Of a stretch of 64,000 nucleotides of DNA, positions 39,974-49,001 are shown in pieces. Positions within the stretch are counted from its first letter, which is position 1, and each line of letters begins with the position of its first letter. A program made the position numbers and the translations under genes. Origin of the DNA: Planctomycetia bacterium (GTDB lineage: Bacteria; Planctomycetota; Phycisphaerae; UBA1845; Fen-1342); assembly GCA_015709575.1 (NCBI GenBank), contig CP054190.1, forward strand, positions 1,796,616 through 1,860,615, read 5' to 3'. Below the pieces are notes generated by a model that was not told where the DNA came from, ran no database searches, and saw only the letters and a program-made list of their open reading frames with translations.

Positions 39974-42769
39974 ATGAAGCCAGACGCAACTCTGCCCGTG
40001 TCCTGCCGTCCCAGCCGGTGCGCCCGACCCGCGTTTCGCTCCGCAATCGCCGCGCTGGTTCCCATGGCCGCGGCGCTGGTGCTGTATCTGCCTGCGATTC
40101 AGCGAAGCTGGATCGGGTGGGACGACTCCACGTACGTCACACAGAACGAGTTGGTGACCAAACCGGGTGGGCTGCTGCGCATCTGGACCGATCCCCATGC
40201 GTCGCCGCAGTATTACCCGCTGACGTTCACGTCGTATTGGATCGAGCATCGCGTGTGGGGCGACAACCCGTCGGGCTATCACACCGTCAACGCCGGACTG
40301 CACGCGCTCTCGGCCGGCGTGCTGGTGCTGCTGCTGGTGTCGCTGGGCCTCTCGCCCTTCCTTGCCGCCGGCGCCGGGTTGCTGTTTGCGCTGTCACCGA
40401 TGCAGGTCATGAGCGTGGCCTGGATCGCGGAGCGGAAGAACACGCTCTCGGCGCTGCTGGCGCTGCTCTCGCTGCTGGCGTACTCGCGCTACTTCCGCAG
40501 CGCGGGCGGCGCAGCGCTGCTGGCCGCGAATCTGCTCGCCTGCGCAGCGCTGCTGGCGAAAACAGCGTGGATCGGCCTGCCGCTGTCTGCCGCCGCGTTG
40601 GGGGTATGGGTGCACGGGACGGCGCTGCGGCGCGCCTTGGTCGTGACCGCGCTTCCTTGTGTCCTCGGGCTGCTGCTGGCGGTAACGACCGTTGGCGTTG
40701 AACAGCAGTTCAACGATCTGCCGCTGCCTGCGCTGACGGAGCGATTGCTCATCGCGCCGGCAGCGCTGCTGCATTACCTGCGGGCCGCGATCGTGCCGAC
40801 CGGGCTTAGCCCGTTCTATCCGTTTTGGCCCGCCGGTGCGTCAGGCACGATGGCCTGGGCGGCGCTGCTGGCGCTCGTCGGAATCGCGGCGTGGCGGTGG
40901 AAGCGTCAGGGCGGCGTTGTCCGCTGGGGGTTGGCTTCGTTTGTGCTGCTGGTCGGCCCATCGCTCGGGCTGGTGCCGTTCGGCAACATGTCCGTTACCT
41001 GGATGTCGGATCACTTCGCGTACCTGCCGCTGGCGGCGCTGTACGCGGCGCTGATGGGGCTCCTGGCGGGAGAGGGTGACGCGCCGCGCGTCGCGGCCGC
41101 GGACTCCAAGACCCGCGGCACGCCGGCGCCGCGCGGGGCGCCGTTGAGAGCGCGATCGTCCCCGGCCTTTCGCCGAGGCGCTGCTGTCGTAACGGCCATC
41201 GGATTGGCGGGTGCGTTTGCAATTACTTCGGCCCGGGCGCTGCCGCAGTGGCGCGACGGCGCGTCGCTGTGGGATGCGCTGATTCAGCGCCACCCGGAGC
41301 ATTTTCTCGGCTACGTCGCGCGCGGGGCGCTGCATGAGGCGTCCGGCCGGATGGACGCCGCCCTGGAGGATCGACGGACGGCGATCCGCCTGCTGCCCGG
41401 CTTCATCGCGCTGCGGGCGGAGGTTGCTGACGAGCTGGTGCGGCGAAATGATCGTGACGCAGCCGAGGTCGAGCTGCGGGCGGCAATCCAGCAGGCCCAG
41501 CGCGGCGAATCACGCGGGGCCCGCGAGCTGCTGCCGCGCCTGCATGTGAGCCTGGCCTCGCTGCTGCTCGGTCGCGGAGAGGCGGCCGAGGCGCAGCGGC
41601 TGTTGCACGCAGCCGCAGCGCTGCCCAGCCTGCCGACCGCGGAGCAACTCGCCATCGGTGAGGGGCTGATTGACGCCGCCATGTTGGAAGGGCGGTTGGA
41701 CGACGCCGACGCCATCGCGCGCGAGTTGGCTGCCCGGCACCCGGCCGCAGCCATTCCGCATCTCAAGCGCGCCGAAATCGCGGCGCGCCATGCCCCGCCC
41801 GCGGACATCGGCCCGCTGCTGGAGGCAGCGCACGCGGCGGAGCCGGGATCGGTCCGGGCAGCGCTGGACCTTGCGACCTATCGGCGCGCCAATGGCGACA
41901 ACCCCGGAGCGGCCGCGGTGGTGGAGCGGGCGCTGCGCGAGCGGCCCGTGCAGCCGGAATTGACGCGCTGGCTGGCCGGACATTACCGCGACATGAACGA
42001 CCTGCAGGCCAGCGAGCCGCTGTGGCGGAGCGTACTCGAGCGCGAGCCGGACGATGCGGGGGCGCTCTTCGCGCTGGGCGAGACGCTGCACCGTCTCGGG
42101 CGCCCGGCCGACGCTGTGCCGCTCTACGAGCGACTGGTGCAGAAGCATCCGGATGACGCCCGTTACTGGAACAACTACGGCAGCGCGCTGCTGGAAAGCC
42201 GCCGAGTGGACGAAGCGGCGGAGAAAATCCAGAAAGCGCTGGAGCTGGACGCTACTGACGCGAAGGCCTGGCACAATCTCGGCGTCGCCCGCGCGCAGAA
42301 TCCCGAGACGCGCAGCGCAGCGGTCGCGGCGCTGACCCGGGCGACCGAGTTAAACCCGCAGTATGGCCGCGCCCACGATTCACTCACGCGCCTGCTGGTG
42401 ATGGAGCGGCGCTACGCGGAGGCGCGCGACCGCTGCAACATGGGCATCAACACCATGGGTCTGGAGAACGCGATCGGACTCGGCAATCGCTTCGCACGGA
42501 TCGTATCGGCCTGCCCGGATGACGCCGTGCGCAATCCGCCGCTGGGGCTGCGCGCGGCGCTGCGTCTGCTCGAAGTCAGCCCGGACAATCCCGACCTGCT
42601 CGATACGGCCGCGATTGCGCGAGCCGCGAACGCGGACTATGACGAAGCACTGCGGCTGGCGCGGCGCGCGGCGGAGCTGTACGAAGCTGCCGGTCGCACA
42701 GCCGATGCCGCCGCGGTCGCGGAGCGGATCGAAGTATTCGAGTCGCGGCAGGTGTACATCGGCGACTAG
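39974..42769 (+). CDS. TMTC-like membrane protein with TPR domain
   Basis: A 931-residue protein. The first about 400 residues are a polytopic membrane domain with a DD pair in the first outside loop (SWIGWDDSTYVTQNE), HTVNAGLHALSAGVLVLLL and WIAERKNTLSALLALLSLL, the TMTC/DUF1736 pattern of GT-C-like glycosyltransferases. The rest holds tandem TPRs (e.g. EPDDAGALFALGETLHRLGR, DARYWNNYGSALLESRRVDE). Lipid-linked sugar transfer to proteins is likely by analogy. The ATG at 39974 is 7 nt after TACAAT. The kinase gene follows 55 nt later. Confidence 0.85.
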   Translation: MKPDATLPVSCRPSRCARPAFRSAIAALVPMAAALVLYLPAIQRSWIGWDDSTYVTQNELVTKPGGLLRIWTDPHASPQYYPLTFTSYWIEHRVWGDNPSGYHTVNAGLHALSAGVLVLLLVSLGLSPFLAAGAGLLFALSPMQVMSVAWIAERKNTLSALLALLSLLAYSRYFRSAGGAALLAANLLACAALLAKTAWIGLPLSAAALGVWVHGTALRRALVVTALPCVLGLLLAVTTVGVEQQFNDLPLPALTERLLIAPAALLHYLRAAIVPTGLSPFYPFWPAGASGTMAWAALLALVGIAAWRWKRQGGVVRWGLASFVLLVGPSLGLVPFGNMSVTWMSDHFAYLPLAALYAALMGLLAGEGDAPRVAAADSKTRGTPAPRGAPLRARSSPAFRRGAAVVTAIGLAGAFAITSARALPQWRDGASLWDALIQRHPEHFLGYVARGALHEASGRMDAALEDRRTAIRLLPGFIALRAEVADELVRRNDRDAAEVELRAAIQQAQRGESRGARELLPRLHVSLASLLLGRGEAAEAQRLLHAAAALPSLPTAEQLAIGEGLIDAAMLEGRLDDADAIARELAARHPAAAIPHLKRAEIAARHAPPADIGPLLEAAHAAEPGSVRAALDLATYRRANGDNPGAAAVVERALRERPVQPELTRWLAGHYRDMNDLQASEPLWRSVLEREPDDAGALFALGETLHRLGRPADAVPLYERLVQKHPDDARYWNNYGSALLESRRVDEAAEKIQKALELDATDAKAWHNLGVARAQNPETRSAAVAALTRATELNPQYGRAHDSLTRLLVMERRYAEARDRCNMGINTMGLENAIGLGNRFARIVSACPDDAVRNPPLGLRAALRLLEVSPDNPDLLDTAAIARAANADYDEALRLARRAAELYEAAGRTADAAAVAERIEVFESRQVYIGD

Positions 42770-42824
42770 CGCCGGGGAGACCAAGCGCGCCCGGGCGCGC
42801 GTCGCGCGCTATGCGGATCGGTTG

Positions 42825-45689
42825 ATGAACTGTGACGAGGTCAGGGATCGGCTGCTTGAGTTCGCGGAGGGCGAGCTGCGCGCCGCGGAATCCGCCGCGT
42901 TGCGCGCGCACGTGCGCGACTGCGCTGCCTGCGCGATCGCGCTTCAGCAGACGCGCGACGCGCTCGGAGCGCTGGGGGAAGCGCTGCACATCGAAAGCGA
43001 AGAGGCCGCAGGAGAGACGCGCGCCTCGGCCGTCGACCCGCTCGATGCCGGGGCCACGCGGCGAATTGCGTCGCCCGGCCCTCCCGGTACGGAACCGAAT
43101 GCTGGGGGATTGAGACCGGCGGCGGCGCGCCAGGATCAGCGCTCGGGAGGCGAAGGATCGAGCGCCGCCCGGCGAATCGCGGACTTCGAGTTGATCGAGG
43201 AACTCGGGCGCGGCGGAATGGGGGTCGTCTATCGGGCGCGGCAGGTGTCGCTCAATCGCGTGGTGGCGCTCAAGGTGCTATCAGCGGCGCTGCTCGCGTC
43301 GCCTCGGGCCGGGCTGCGTTTCCAGAAGGAGGCCCGCGCCGCGGCGCGCCTGCATCACACGAATATCGTCCCCATCTACGCGCAGGGCGAGTACGAGGGC
43401 CTGCTCTACTACGCGATGGAAATGGTGGACGGCCCGCCGCTTTCCGCGGTGCTGGAGCACGACCCGATCGGCCTGCGCCACCCGGCGAATGCGGCGCCCG
43501 CGGCGGGCGGCGCCGATTCCATTGCTTCCATGGCCTCGTCCGGAGCCAGCACGACGCGGACCGGCGCGGTTACACGCCGCGCCCGCGACTTCAAGCGCAT
43601 CGCGCGACTGATCGCGGAAGTGGCCGATGCGCTGCAGCACGCGCATGACGAGGGAATCGTGCATCGGGACGTGAAGCCGCAAAATCTGCTGATGGGGCGT
43701 GACGATCGACTGCACGTCACCGACTTCGGCCTGGCGCGGCTGCTGGATGAGCCGGGGTTGACCATCAGCGCGGAGATGGTCGGCACGCCGGCCTATGCCT
43801 CCCCCGAGCAGCTCATCGCCGGTCGTCCGTTGGACTTCCGCACGGACATCTTCTCCCTCGGCGTGACGTTGTACGAGTTGTTGACGCTGCGCCGGCCGTT
43901 CACGGGCGGGAACATCGACCAGCTCATCCGAGCCATCCTGACGCAGGAGCCGCCCGCGCCGCGGCGCGTCGATCCGCGCATCCCGCTTGACCTGGAGACG
44001 ATCTGCCTTCGGGCGCTGGAGAAGGAGCCGCACCGGCGGTTTCCCAGCGCCGCGGCGATGTCGGAAGATCTGCGCCGATACGCACAGGACTTCCCGATCG
44101 CCAGCCGGCGCATCAGCCCGCTGGGTCGGGCCTGGCGCTGGGTGCAGCGGAACCCAACGCGCGCCGCGCTGGGAGCCACGGCGGGATTGCTGATGCTGCT
44201 TGCGCCGCTGCTCGTGCTGACGGCGCGATCGCGCGCCGACCAGGCTTATCAATCCGCGTACGAGGCGCTTCTGGGCGACTACCGCGACTCGGCCGGCGCT
44301 CGCGCAATTCTGCAGCGGGCGTGGATTCCCGGTGCGGATGTCCGTTCGCGCGAGTTGGCGCTGGCTGTCGCGGATGTGATGCGCCGTCCCGAGCAAGCGC
44401 TGGCCCGCGCCGGCCGCTGGCTGGCCGAGCATCCGCGTGACGCCGAATTTCACTATCTCAGCGCATGGGCGCACCGCCGGGAGGGACGATGGCGCGAGGC
44501 GCAGCGCTGCCTCGCGGACGGCGACGCGTCATCCGACGCCGCCACGCGCACGCCCGGCGCACTGTTCTGGCGCGGGCAGGCCGTGCTGCCGGTGGATCCC
44601 GAGGCGGCGATTCGCAGCTATGCCGAGGCGATGAGCGGGCGGCGCGATTTTGTGCAGGCGATGGTCATGCAGGGGCGCGCCGCAACGCACCTGATGTACG
44701 CCCTCGGCAACGATGAATGGTACCGCACTGCCGAAAGCAGCCTGCTCACGGCCGGGCGGTTGCAATCCGACAAGGCCCGGCCCCGCTACTATCTTGCCCT
44801 CTGCCATCTGTGGGCGGCGATTACCGCGGCCGAACGCGGCGACGCTGCCGCTGCCGAAGAGCGTTTCACGGCCGCGGAGCTGGCAGCCCGCGAGGCGCAG
44901 CGCGTCGAGCCAGGGGACGCCAGCGGCTGCAATGCCGAAGCGCTGATCCTCGAACGCCGCGGCGACCTGCGCGGCGCGGCGGCCGCGTGGCAGCGCTCGC
45001 CCCCCATGTCTCCGAGCGGGCAGCGCGAGTTGTATTTTGACCGTGGCGCGTATGCCATGCGCCTGCACTTCTGGCTTGGCGAAACCGCCGATGCCGAGCG
45101 CTACCGGCGCGCGCGGTACGAATTCGACGGCGCAGATCGCCTGCTCGACGACGGCGATCGATTCGACGCCGCCTGGTATGAGGCCATGATCTGGGCCGCG
45201 GAGGATCAGCCGCGCGCGGTCGCCGCGCTGCAGCGCGCCTCCACAATCGCTGCTGACAGCGGCGAGTTGCGTCTGCTGGTCGATGGTGCGTCCCGAATTC
45301 TGGCGATCGAGGTCCCAGTCCTGCCTGCGTCGGAGCTTCACGACGAGGTGCGCCTGTCGCGCGGTTGGAGCGCCATCTGGGTTCGCACGCTGCGATCTTT
45401 CATGGACGGCGACGTCGATTGGGAGACGCTCCAGGTAGCGGTGCAGGATTGCGCTGACGCGCCTGCCGGTGAGGCTTCGCCGACGGAGCGACAGCGTCGC
45501 CGTCGCCTTCTGGCGGCCGGTGCGGAGTTCTATCGCGGGGTGTTGCGAATTGATGCCAGGGATCGCGAATCCGGGATGGAGGCCTTTGCCGCCGCCGCTC
45601 GTCTGAATGACGAGGAAAACTACTGCTTTCGAGCGAGGTTTATTCACGGCGGATTGCGGCATCGAGCCGATTGGCCGACCGGACGGTAG
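42825..45689 (+). CDS. Ser/Thr protein kinase with N-terminal zinc finger, membrane helix and TPR region
   Basis: A 954-residue protein. Residues 3-36 carry an anti-sigma-like zf-HC2 motif (C3, H29, C33, C36). The PknB-type kinase has the Gly loop LGRGGMGVVY at 127-136, K150, HRD at 280-282 and DFG at 300-302. About 40 Ala/Ser-rich residues are inserted between the hinge and helix E (about 215-255). A membrane helix lies near 415-440 (AALGATAGLLMLLAPLLVLT). The C-terminal half has TPR-like helices. The ATG at 42825 begins MNCDEV, typical of zf-HC2; a nearby ATG at 42811 stops at once. Confidence 0.92.
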   Translation: MNCDEVRDRLLEFAEGELRAAESAALRAHVRDCAACAIALQQTRDALGALGEALHIESEEAAGETRASAVDPLDAGATRRIASPGPPGTEPNAGGLRPAAARQDQRSGGEGSSAARRIADFELIEELGRGGMGVVYRARQVSLNRVVALKVLSAALLASPRAGLRFQKEARAAARLHHTNIVPIYAQGEYEGLLYYAMEMVDGPPLSAVLEHDPIGLRHPANAAPAAGGADSIASMASSGASTTRTGAVTRRARDFKRIARLIAEVADALQHAHDEGIVHRDVKPQNLLMGRDDRLHVTDFGLARLLDEPGLTISAEMVGTPAYASPEQLIAGRPLDFRTDIFSLGVTLYELLTLRRPFTGGNIDQLIRAILTQEPPAPRRVDPRIPLDLETICLRALEKEPHRRFPSAAAMSEDLRRYAQDFPIASRRISPLGRAWRWVQRNPTRAALGATAGLLMLLAPLLVLTARSRADQAYQSAYEALLGDYRDSAGARAILQRAWIPGADVRSRELALAVADVMRRPEQALARAGRWLAEHPRDAEFHYLSAWAHRREGRWREAQRCLADGDASSDAATRTPGALFWRGQAVLPVDPEAAIRSYAEAMSGRRDFVQAMVMQGRAATHLMYALGNDEWYRTAESSLLTAGRLQSDKARPRYYLALCHLWAAITAAERGDAAAAEERFTAAELAAREAQRVEPGDASGCNAEALILERRGDLRGAAAAWQRSPPMSPSGQRELYFDRGAYAMRLHFWLGETADAERYRRARYEFDGADRLLDDGDRFDAAWYEAMIWAAEDQPRAVAALQRASTIAADSGELRLLVDGASRILAIEVPVLPASELHDEVRLSRGWSAIWVRTLRSFMDGDVDWETLQVAVQDCADAPAGEASPTERQRRRRLLAAGAEFYRGVLRIDARDRESGMEAFAAAARLNDEENYCFRARFIHGGLRHRADWPTGR

Positions 45690-45782
45690 CCGCTACGACT
45701 CGACCAAAGGCCGATATTGCCGCGTGTTTGGCCATGCCGCGGCTGGGAACCCAGGGAAACCGGCGGAGCGGGAAGGGTTGAG

Positions 45783-45791
45783 TGCTATACT
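45783..45791 (+). promoter_or_regulatory. Extended -10 promoter of the dockerin-like gene
   Basis: TGC directly before TATACT (45786-45791) makes an extended -10 element. No -35 is needed for such promoters. It lies 96 nt before the ATG at 45888. Confidence 0.4.
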
Positions 45792-45887
45792 GGGTGACGG
45801 TCGGCGACGCACGATCGCCGCCGGTTTGGGAGTGGCCTGTGCCGGAGTTGCACCTTCCGGCCGGCTCCGAACGTGGAGGTTGCCGCC

Positions 45888-47195
45888 ATGCGTCGTTCAC
45901 GTCTGACGGGGTGCGTGTTGCTGGTGGGGCTGGCGACGGCCGCGGCGTGGGCCGTGAATCCGACCTCGCGCATACCGCTGCGCGCCCCGGTGTACTCGTT
46001 CGATCTGGCGTCTCCGACGATTATTTCGATGACCTCGCTCGACGCGGGCGATGCGCTCGGCCACCCCGGCCCGGTTGTCGTGATTCCGCGCGAGAATCTC
46101 GGCGAAGCCAGCCTGCTGGATGAACTGGATGGTCTGAGCGAACAGAACCAGATGTTTCCACCTACGTCGTCGTTCCTGCTGGTGTTTTCGGTGGATCGAA
46201 CGAGCATGGGCGCGGTCGGCCCGGACCCGGTTCTTCTCGCGAACAATCTGCCGTTCAACGTGCAGACCGAGGCCGCGGCCAACCAGCAATCCGGCGACGC
46301 GTTCCTGAGCACGCAATTGTTCGACATGTTCGGTCCACTGTCGGTGCTGGCGCTCTCGGCGAACAACACGCTGGGACGAAACCAAGGAGACGCCAGCGGG
46401 GTGGACCACAGCGGACTGCCCGCCACGTCGCCGAGCTTTCCAAACGCCGATTCAAAAGACAACGTGGACGCGATGTACATCCCCAAGCCAATCGCGGGCG
46501 GAATCGCGGGCGTGGACCCGCCGCCGATGAACTGCCTGTTTTTTACCCTCAAGCGAAACAGCCCGTCGCTGCTGTTCCTGCCCGGTACAAACAGCGGGGC
46601 GGACGTATATCGCGACTTCGACGTGAACTCTCCTGCCGGTCAGCAGTTGTATGTGTCGTGGATGCAGCTTGGCCTGCAGCCGATGGACGACATCGCGTCG
46701 CTGCTGATTTTTGACCGAAACGGAGATTGCGTGTACCAGCCGACGGACGTGGTGCTCTTCACTCTCTCGCGTGATTCGCCGACGCTGGGCATGATGGACG
46801 AGAGCGCCGCCACGATCTTCACGAACCAGGGTGCGCTGGCGGGCTTCCCCGCGATCTATTCGGTGCCTGCGGCGCTGGGGCTGGATCCGGGCGATCACAT
46901 CAACGCGCTGGATTTCGCGCCGTGCAGTCACGCGGAGACGTGCGTGCTGGACTGGGCGATTGGGTTCGGACGGCGGGTATCCGGGGATGTGCGCTGCGAC
47001 GGACTCGTAAACAACTTCGACATCGATGCGTTCGTGCCTGCGATCCTGAGCCGGGCGCTGTATGAGTCCCTCTACCCCGGCTGCAATTACTACGCCGCGG
47101 ACATCAACGGCGACGGCCTGGTGAACAACTTCGACATCGACCGTTTCGTCGCGTGCATTCTGTCCCCGCCGCCGCCTGGTGAAGGCTGCCCATAG
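45888..47195 (+). CDS. Secreted protein with dockerin-like C-terminus
   Basis: A 435-residue exported protein. The signal peptide is MRRSRLTGCVLLVGLATAAA. The body has paired Asp-rich strands (SPTIISMTSLDAGDALGHPG, LLFLPGTNSGADVYRDFDV, IFDRNGDCVYQPTDVVLFTL) without a family I can name. Two C-terminal repeats, CDGLVNNFDIDAFV near 368 and NGDGLVNNFDIDRFV near 405, match those at the end of the 36800 gene. GGAGGT lies 7 nt before the ATG, a very good ribosome site. No cohesin partner is visible, so these repeats may be a lineage-specific calcium-binding or anchoring tail. Confidence 0.8.
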   Translation: MRRSRLTGCVLLVGLATAAAWAVNPTSRIPLRAPVYSFDLASPTIISMTSLDAGDALGHPGPVVVIPRENLGEASLLDELDGLSEQNQMFPPTSSFLLVFSVDRTSMGAVGPDPVLLANNLPFNVQTEAAANQQSGDAFLSTQLFDMFGPLSVLALSANNTLGRNQGDASGVDHSGLPATSPSFPNADSKDNVDAMYIPKPIAGGIAGVDPPPMNCLFFTLKRNSPSLLFLPGTNSGADVYRDFDVNSPAGQQLYVSWMQLGLQPMDDIASLLIFDRNGDCVYQPTDVVLFTLSRDSPTLGMMDESAATIFTNQGALAGFPAIYSVPAALGLDPGDHINALDFAPCSHAETCVLDWAIGFGRRVSGDVRCDGLVNNFDIDAFVPAILSRALYESLYPGCNYYAADINGDGLVNNFDIDRFVACILSPPPPGEGCP

Positions 47196-47263
47196 CGACG
47201 CACCGGTCGCCGCATCCGAAGCCGCGCTTGGCCGTGGCGCACGGGCCGCCGCCGGCCGACGCG

Positions 47264-48217
47264 CTACCCTGCTCCGATCGGGAAGGCGCGGGTCCAGAAG
47301 AACCACGCCACCGGGGCTGCCAGCAGCGGCGAGTCGATCACATCGAGGATTCCGCCCATCCCCGGAATGGAGTGTCCGGAGTCCTTGACGGCCGCACCGC
47401 GCTTCAGCAGCGAGGCGCACAGATCCCCGGCGACGCTCATCACCCCCATCGAAAGCCCCAGCAGCGAGAATCCGACCACCAGCGGCAGACCATGAAATGA
47501 CGGTCGAATCGCTCCGCTCCCGGTCAGGATCAGCCCCAGCGCGATGCTGACTCCCACGGCTACCGCCAGGCCGCCCGCCAACCCCTCCCACGTCTTTTTG
47601 GGGCTGAGCCATTCAATCAGCTTCGTGCGCCCGACGGCGCTGCCGATGAAGTACGCCCCGATGTCCGTGCATTTCACCGCCGCCAGGCTGTACAGCGCGA
47701 TGGTCGCGCCCTGCCAGCCGCCGACGTCCATCCGCAGCCGGGTCAGGAAGCTCGCCAGCCCGCCGGTGTAGAAGATGATGAAGATCGTGATCGCCAGGTT
47801 GTTCATGGCGTGCTCAGCGCTGCGCCGCGCTGCCTGCAGGTAAAACGCGCACCCCAGCGCCAGCGCCATCCACACCATCGCCCAGCTTTCGTCGCGCCAG
47901 CCGAACAACAGTTGGTGATTCGACGAGATGTATGGCCCGATGATCAACCCGGCAGAGAAGAAATAGACCAGCGGGGCGTGCGGTGTCAGACCGGCATGCC
48001 GAGCGAATCGCAGCAACTCGCGCGCCGCGAGCGTGGTCACCCCCAGCAGGACGGCGGTGGTCAGAGCGCCGTTGAGCAGCCAGTACTCGAGGCCGCCGAA
48101 GGGCATCTTCTTCACGAGGCTGGAGAGCCAGCCGTCGAGGATCACGACGCCAACCAGCCCCGTGGCGAGCAGCGTGCCGGAGACCAGTCGCTGACGCAGA
48201 ACAACGGGGACGGCCAC
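47264..48217 (-). CDS. cdsA: Phosphatidate cytidylyltransferase
   Basis: A polytopic membrane enzyme making CDP-diacylglycerol for phospholipid synthesis. The C-terminal signature is clear: GDLCASLLKRGAAVKDSGHS followed by IPGMGGILDVIDSPL, with Gly-Met for the usual Gly-His and Ser for Arg at DVIDS. Seven or eight hydrophobic segments precede it. A GTG at 48217, 7 nt after the uppS stop, is the likely start (317 residues); an ATG at 48319 would overlap uppS by 95 nt and add unlike sequence. It follows purA and uppS in one unit. Confidence 0.92.
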   Translation of the reverse strand: MAVPVVLRQRLVSGTLLATGLVGVVILDGWLSSLVKKMPFGGLEYWLLNGALTTAVLLGVTTLAARELLRFARHAGLTPHAPLVYFFSAGLIIGPYISSNHQLLFGWRDESWAMVWMALALGCAFYLQAARRSAEHAMNNLAITIFIIFYTGGLASFLTRLRMDVGGWQGATIALYSLAAVKCTDIGAYFIGSAVGRTKLIEWLSPKKTWEGLAGGLAVAVGVSIALGLILTGSGAIRPSFHGLPLVVGFSLLGLSMGVMSVAGDLCASLLKRGAAVKDSGHSIPGMGGILDVIDSPLLAAPVAWFFWTRAFPIGAG

Positions 48218-48224
48218 GGGTGTG

Positions 48225-49001
48225 TCAGGCTCCAGTTGGGGGCGCTGCCTGCGCGGCGCGTGCGGGCACGTCGCCGAATCGCCGCTCGCGCGCGATGAAG
48301 CTGCGAATCGCCTCGTCAATGTTCGCGGCGCCGAAGTCCGGAAAGAGCACCGGCGTCGCGTGAAACTCGGCGTAGCTCGCCTGCCAGAGAAGGAAATTGC
48401 TCAAGCGCATTTCGCCGGCGGTGCGGATGATCAGGTCGGGGTCTGGCAGGCCGGCGGTATATAGCTCCGCGGAGAGCCGTGACTCGTCGATCTCGTCGGG
48501 GCGCAGTTCGCCCGCGCGGACGCGCTCGGCCAGCGCCCGGGCCGCGTCCACGATCTCCGCCCGCGCGCCGTAGTTCAGCGCGATGCAGAGCGTCAGGCCG
48601 GTGTTTCGGGCCGTCATGGCGCGCGAGTCGGCCAACTCGCGCTGTACGTCGGCGGGCAGGTCTGAGAGCCGCCCGATATGCACGATCCGCACGTTCTGCC
48701 GGTGAAGCTCGTCGCGCTCCGCCGCCAGCGAGCGGGCGTAGAGCTGCATCAGCCCGTCCACCTCGATCCGAGGGCGCTTCCAGTTTTCGACGCTGAAGGC
48801 GTAGAGCGTCAGGCACTCCACGCCCAGCCGGGCGCAGTGTGAAATCGTCTCGCGCACGGCGCGGGCCGCGTGTTGGTGGCCCTCCAGCCGCGGACGTCCC
48901 CGCTGCTGTGCCCAGCGGCCGTTGCCGTCCATGATGACGGCCACGTGTCGCGGCAGCGCCTCGCGCGGAAAACTCTCCGAATTCGCCTCCGTCGCGTTCA
49001 T
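48225..49001 (-). CDS. uppS: Isoprenyl transferase (undecaprenyl diphosphate synthase)
   Basis: A 258-residue cis-prenyltransferase. HVAVIMDGNGRWAQQRG at 19-35 carries the catalytic Asp (D25). YAFSVENWKRP and the C-terminal DLIIRTAGEMRLSNFLLWQ with YAEFHATPVLFPDF are the other conserved regions. It makes the lipid carrier for peptidoglycan. Its ATG overlaps the purA stop by 4 nt (ATGA), and cdsA follows; uppS-cdsA is a common bacterial pair. Confidence 0.97.
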   Translation of the reverse strand: MNATEANSESFPREALPRHVAVIMDGNGRWAQQRGRPRLEGHQHAARAVRETISHCARLGVECLTLYAFSVENWKRPRIEVDGLMQLYARSLAAERDELHRQNVRIVHIGRLSDLPADVQRELADSRAMTARNTGLTLCIALNYGARAEIVDAARALAERVRAGELRPDEIDESRLSAELYTAGLPDPDLIIRTAGEMRLSNFLLWQASYAEFHATPVLFPDFGAANIDEAIRSFIARERRFGDVPARAAQAAPPTGA

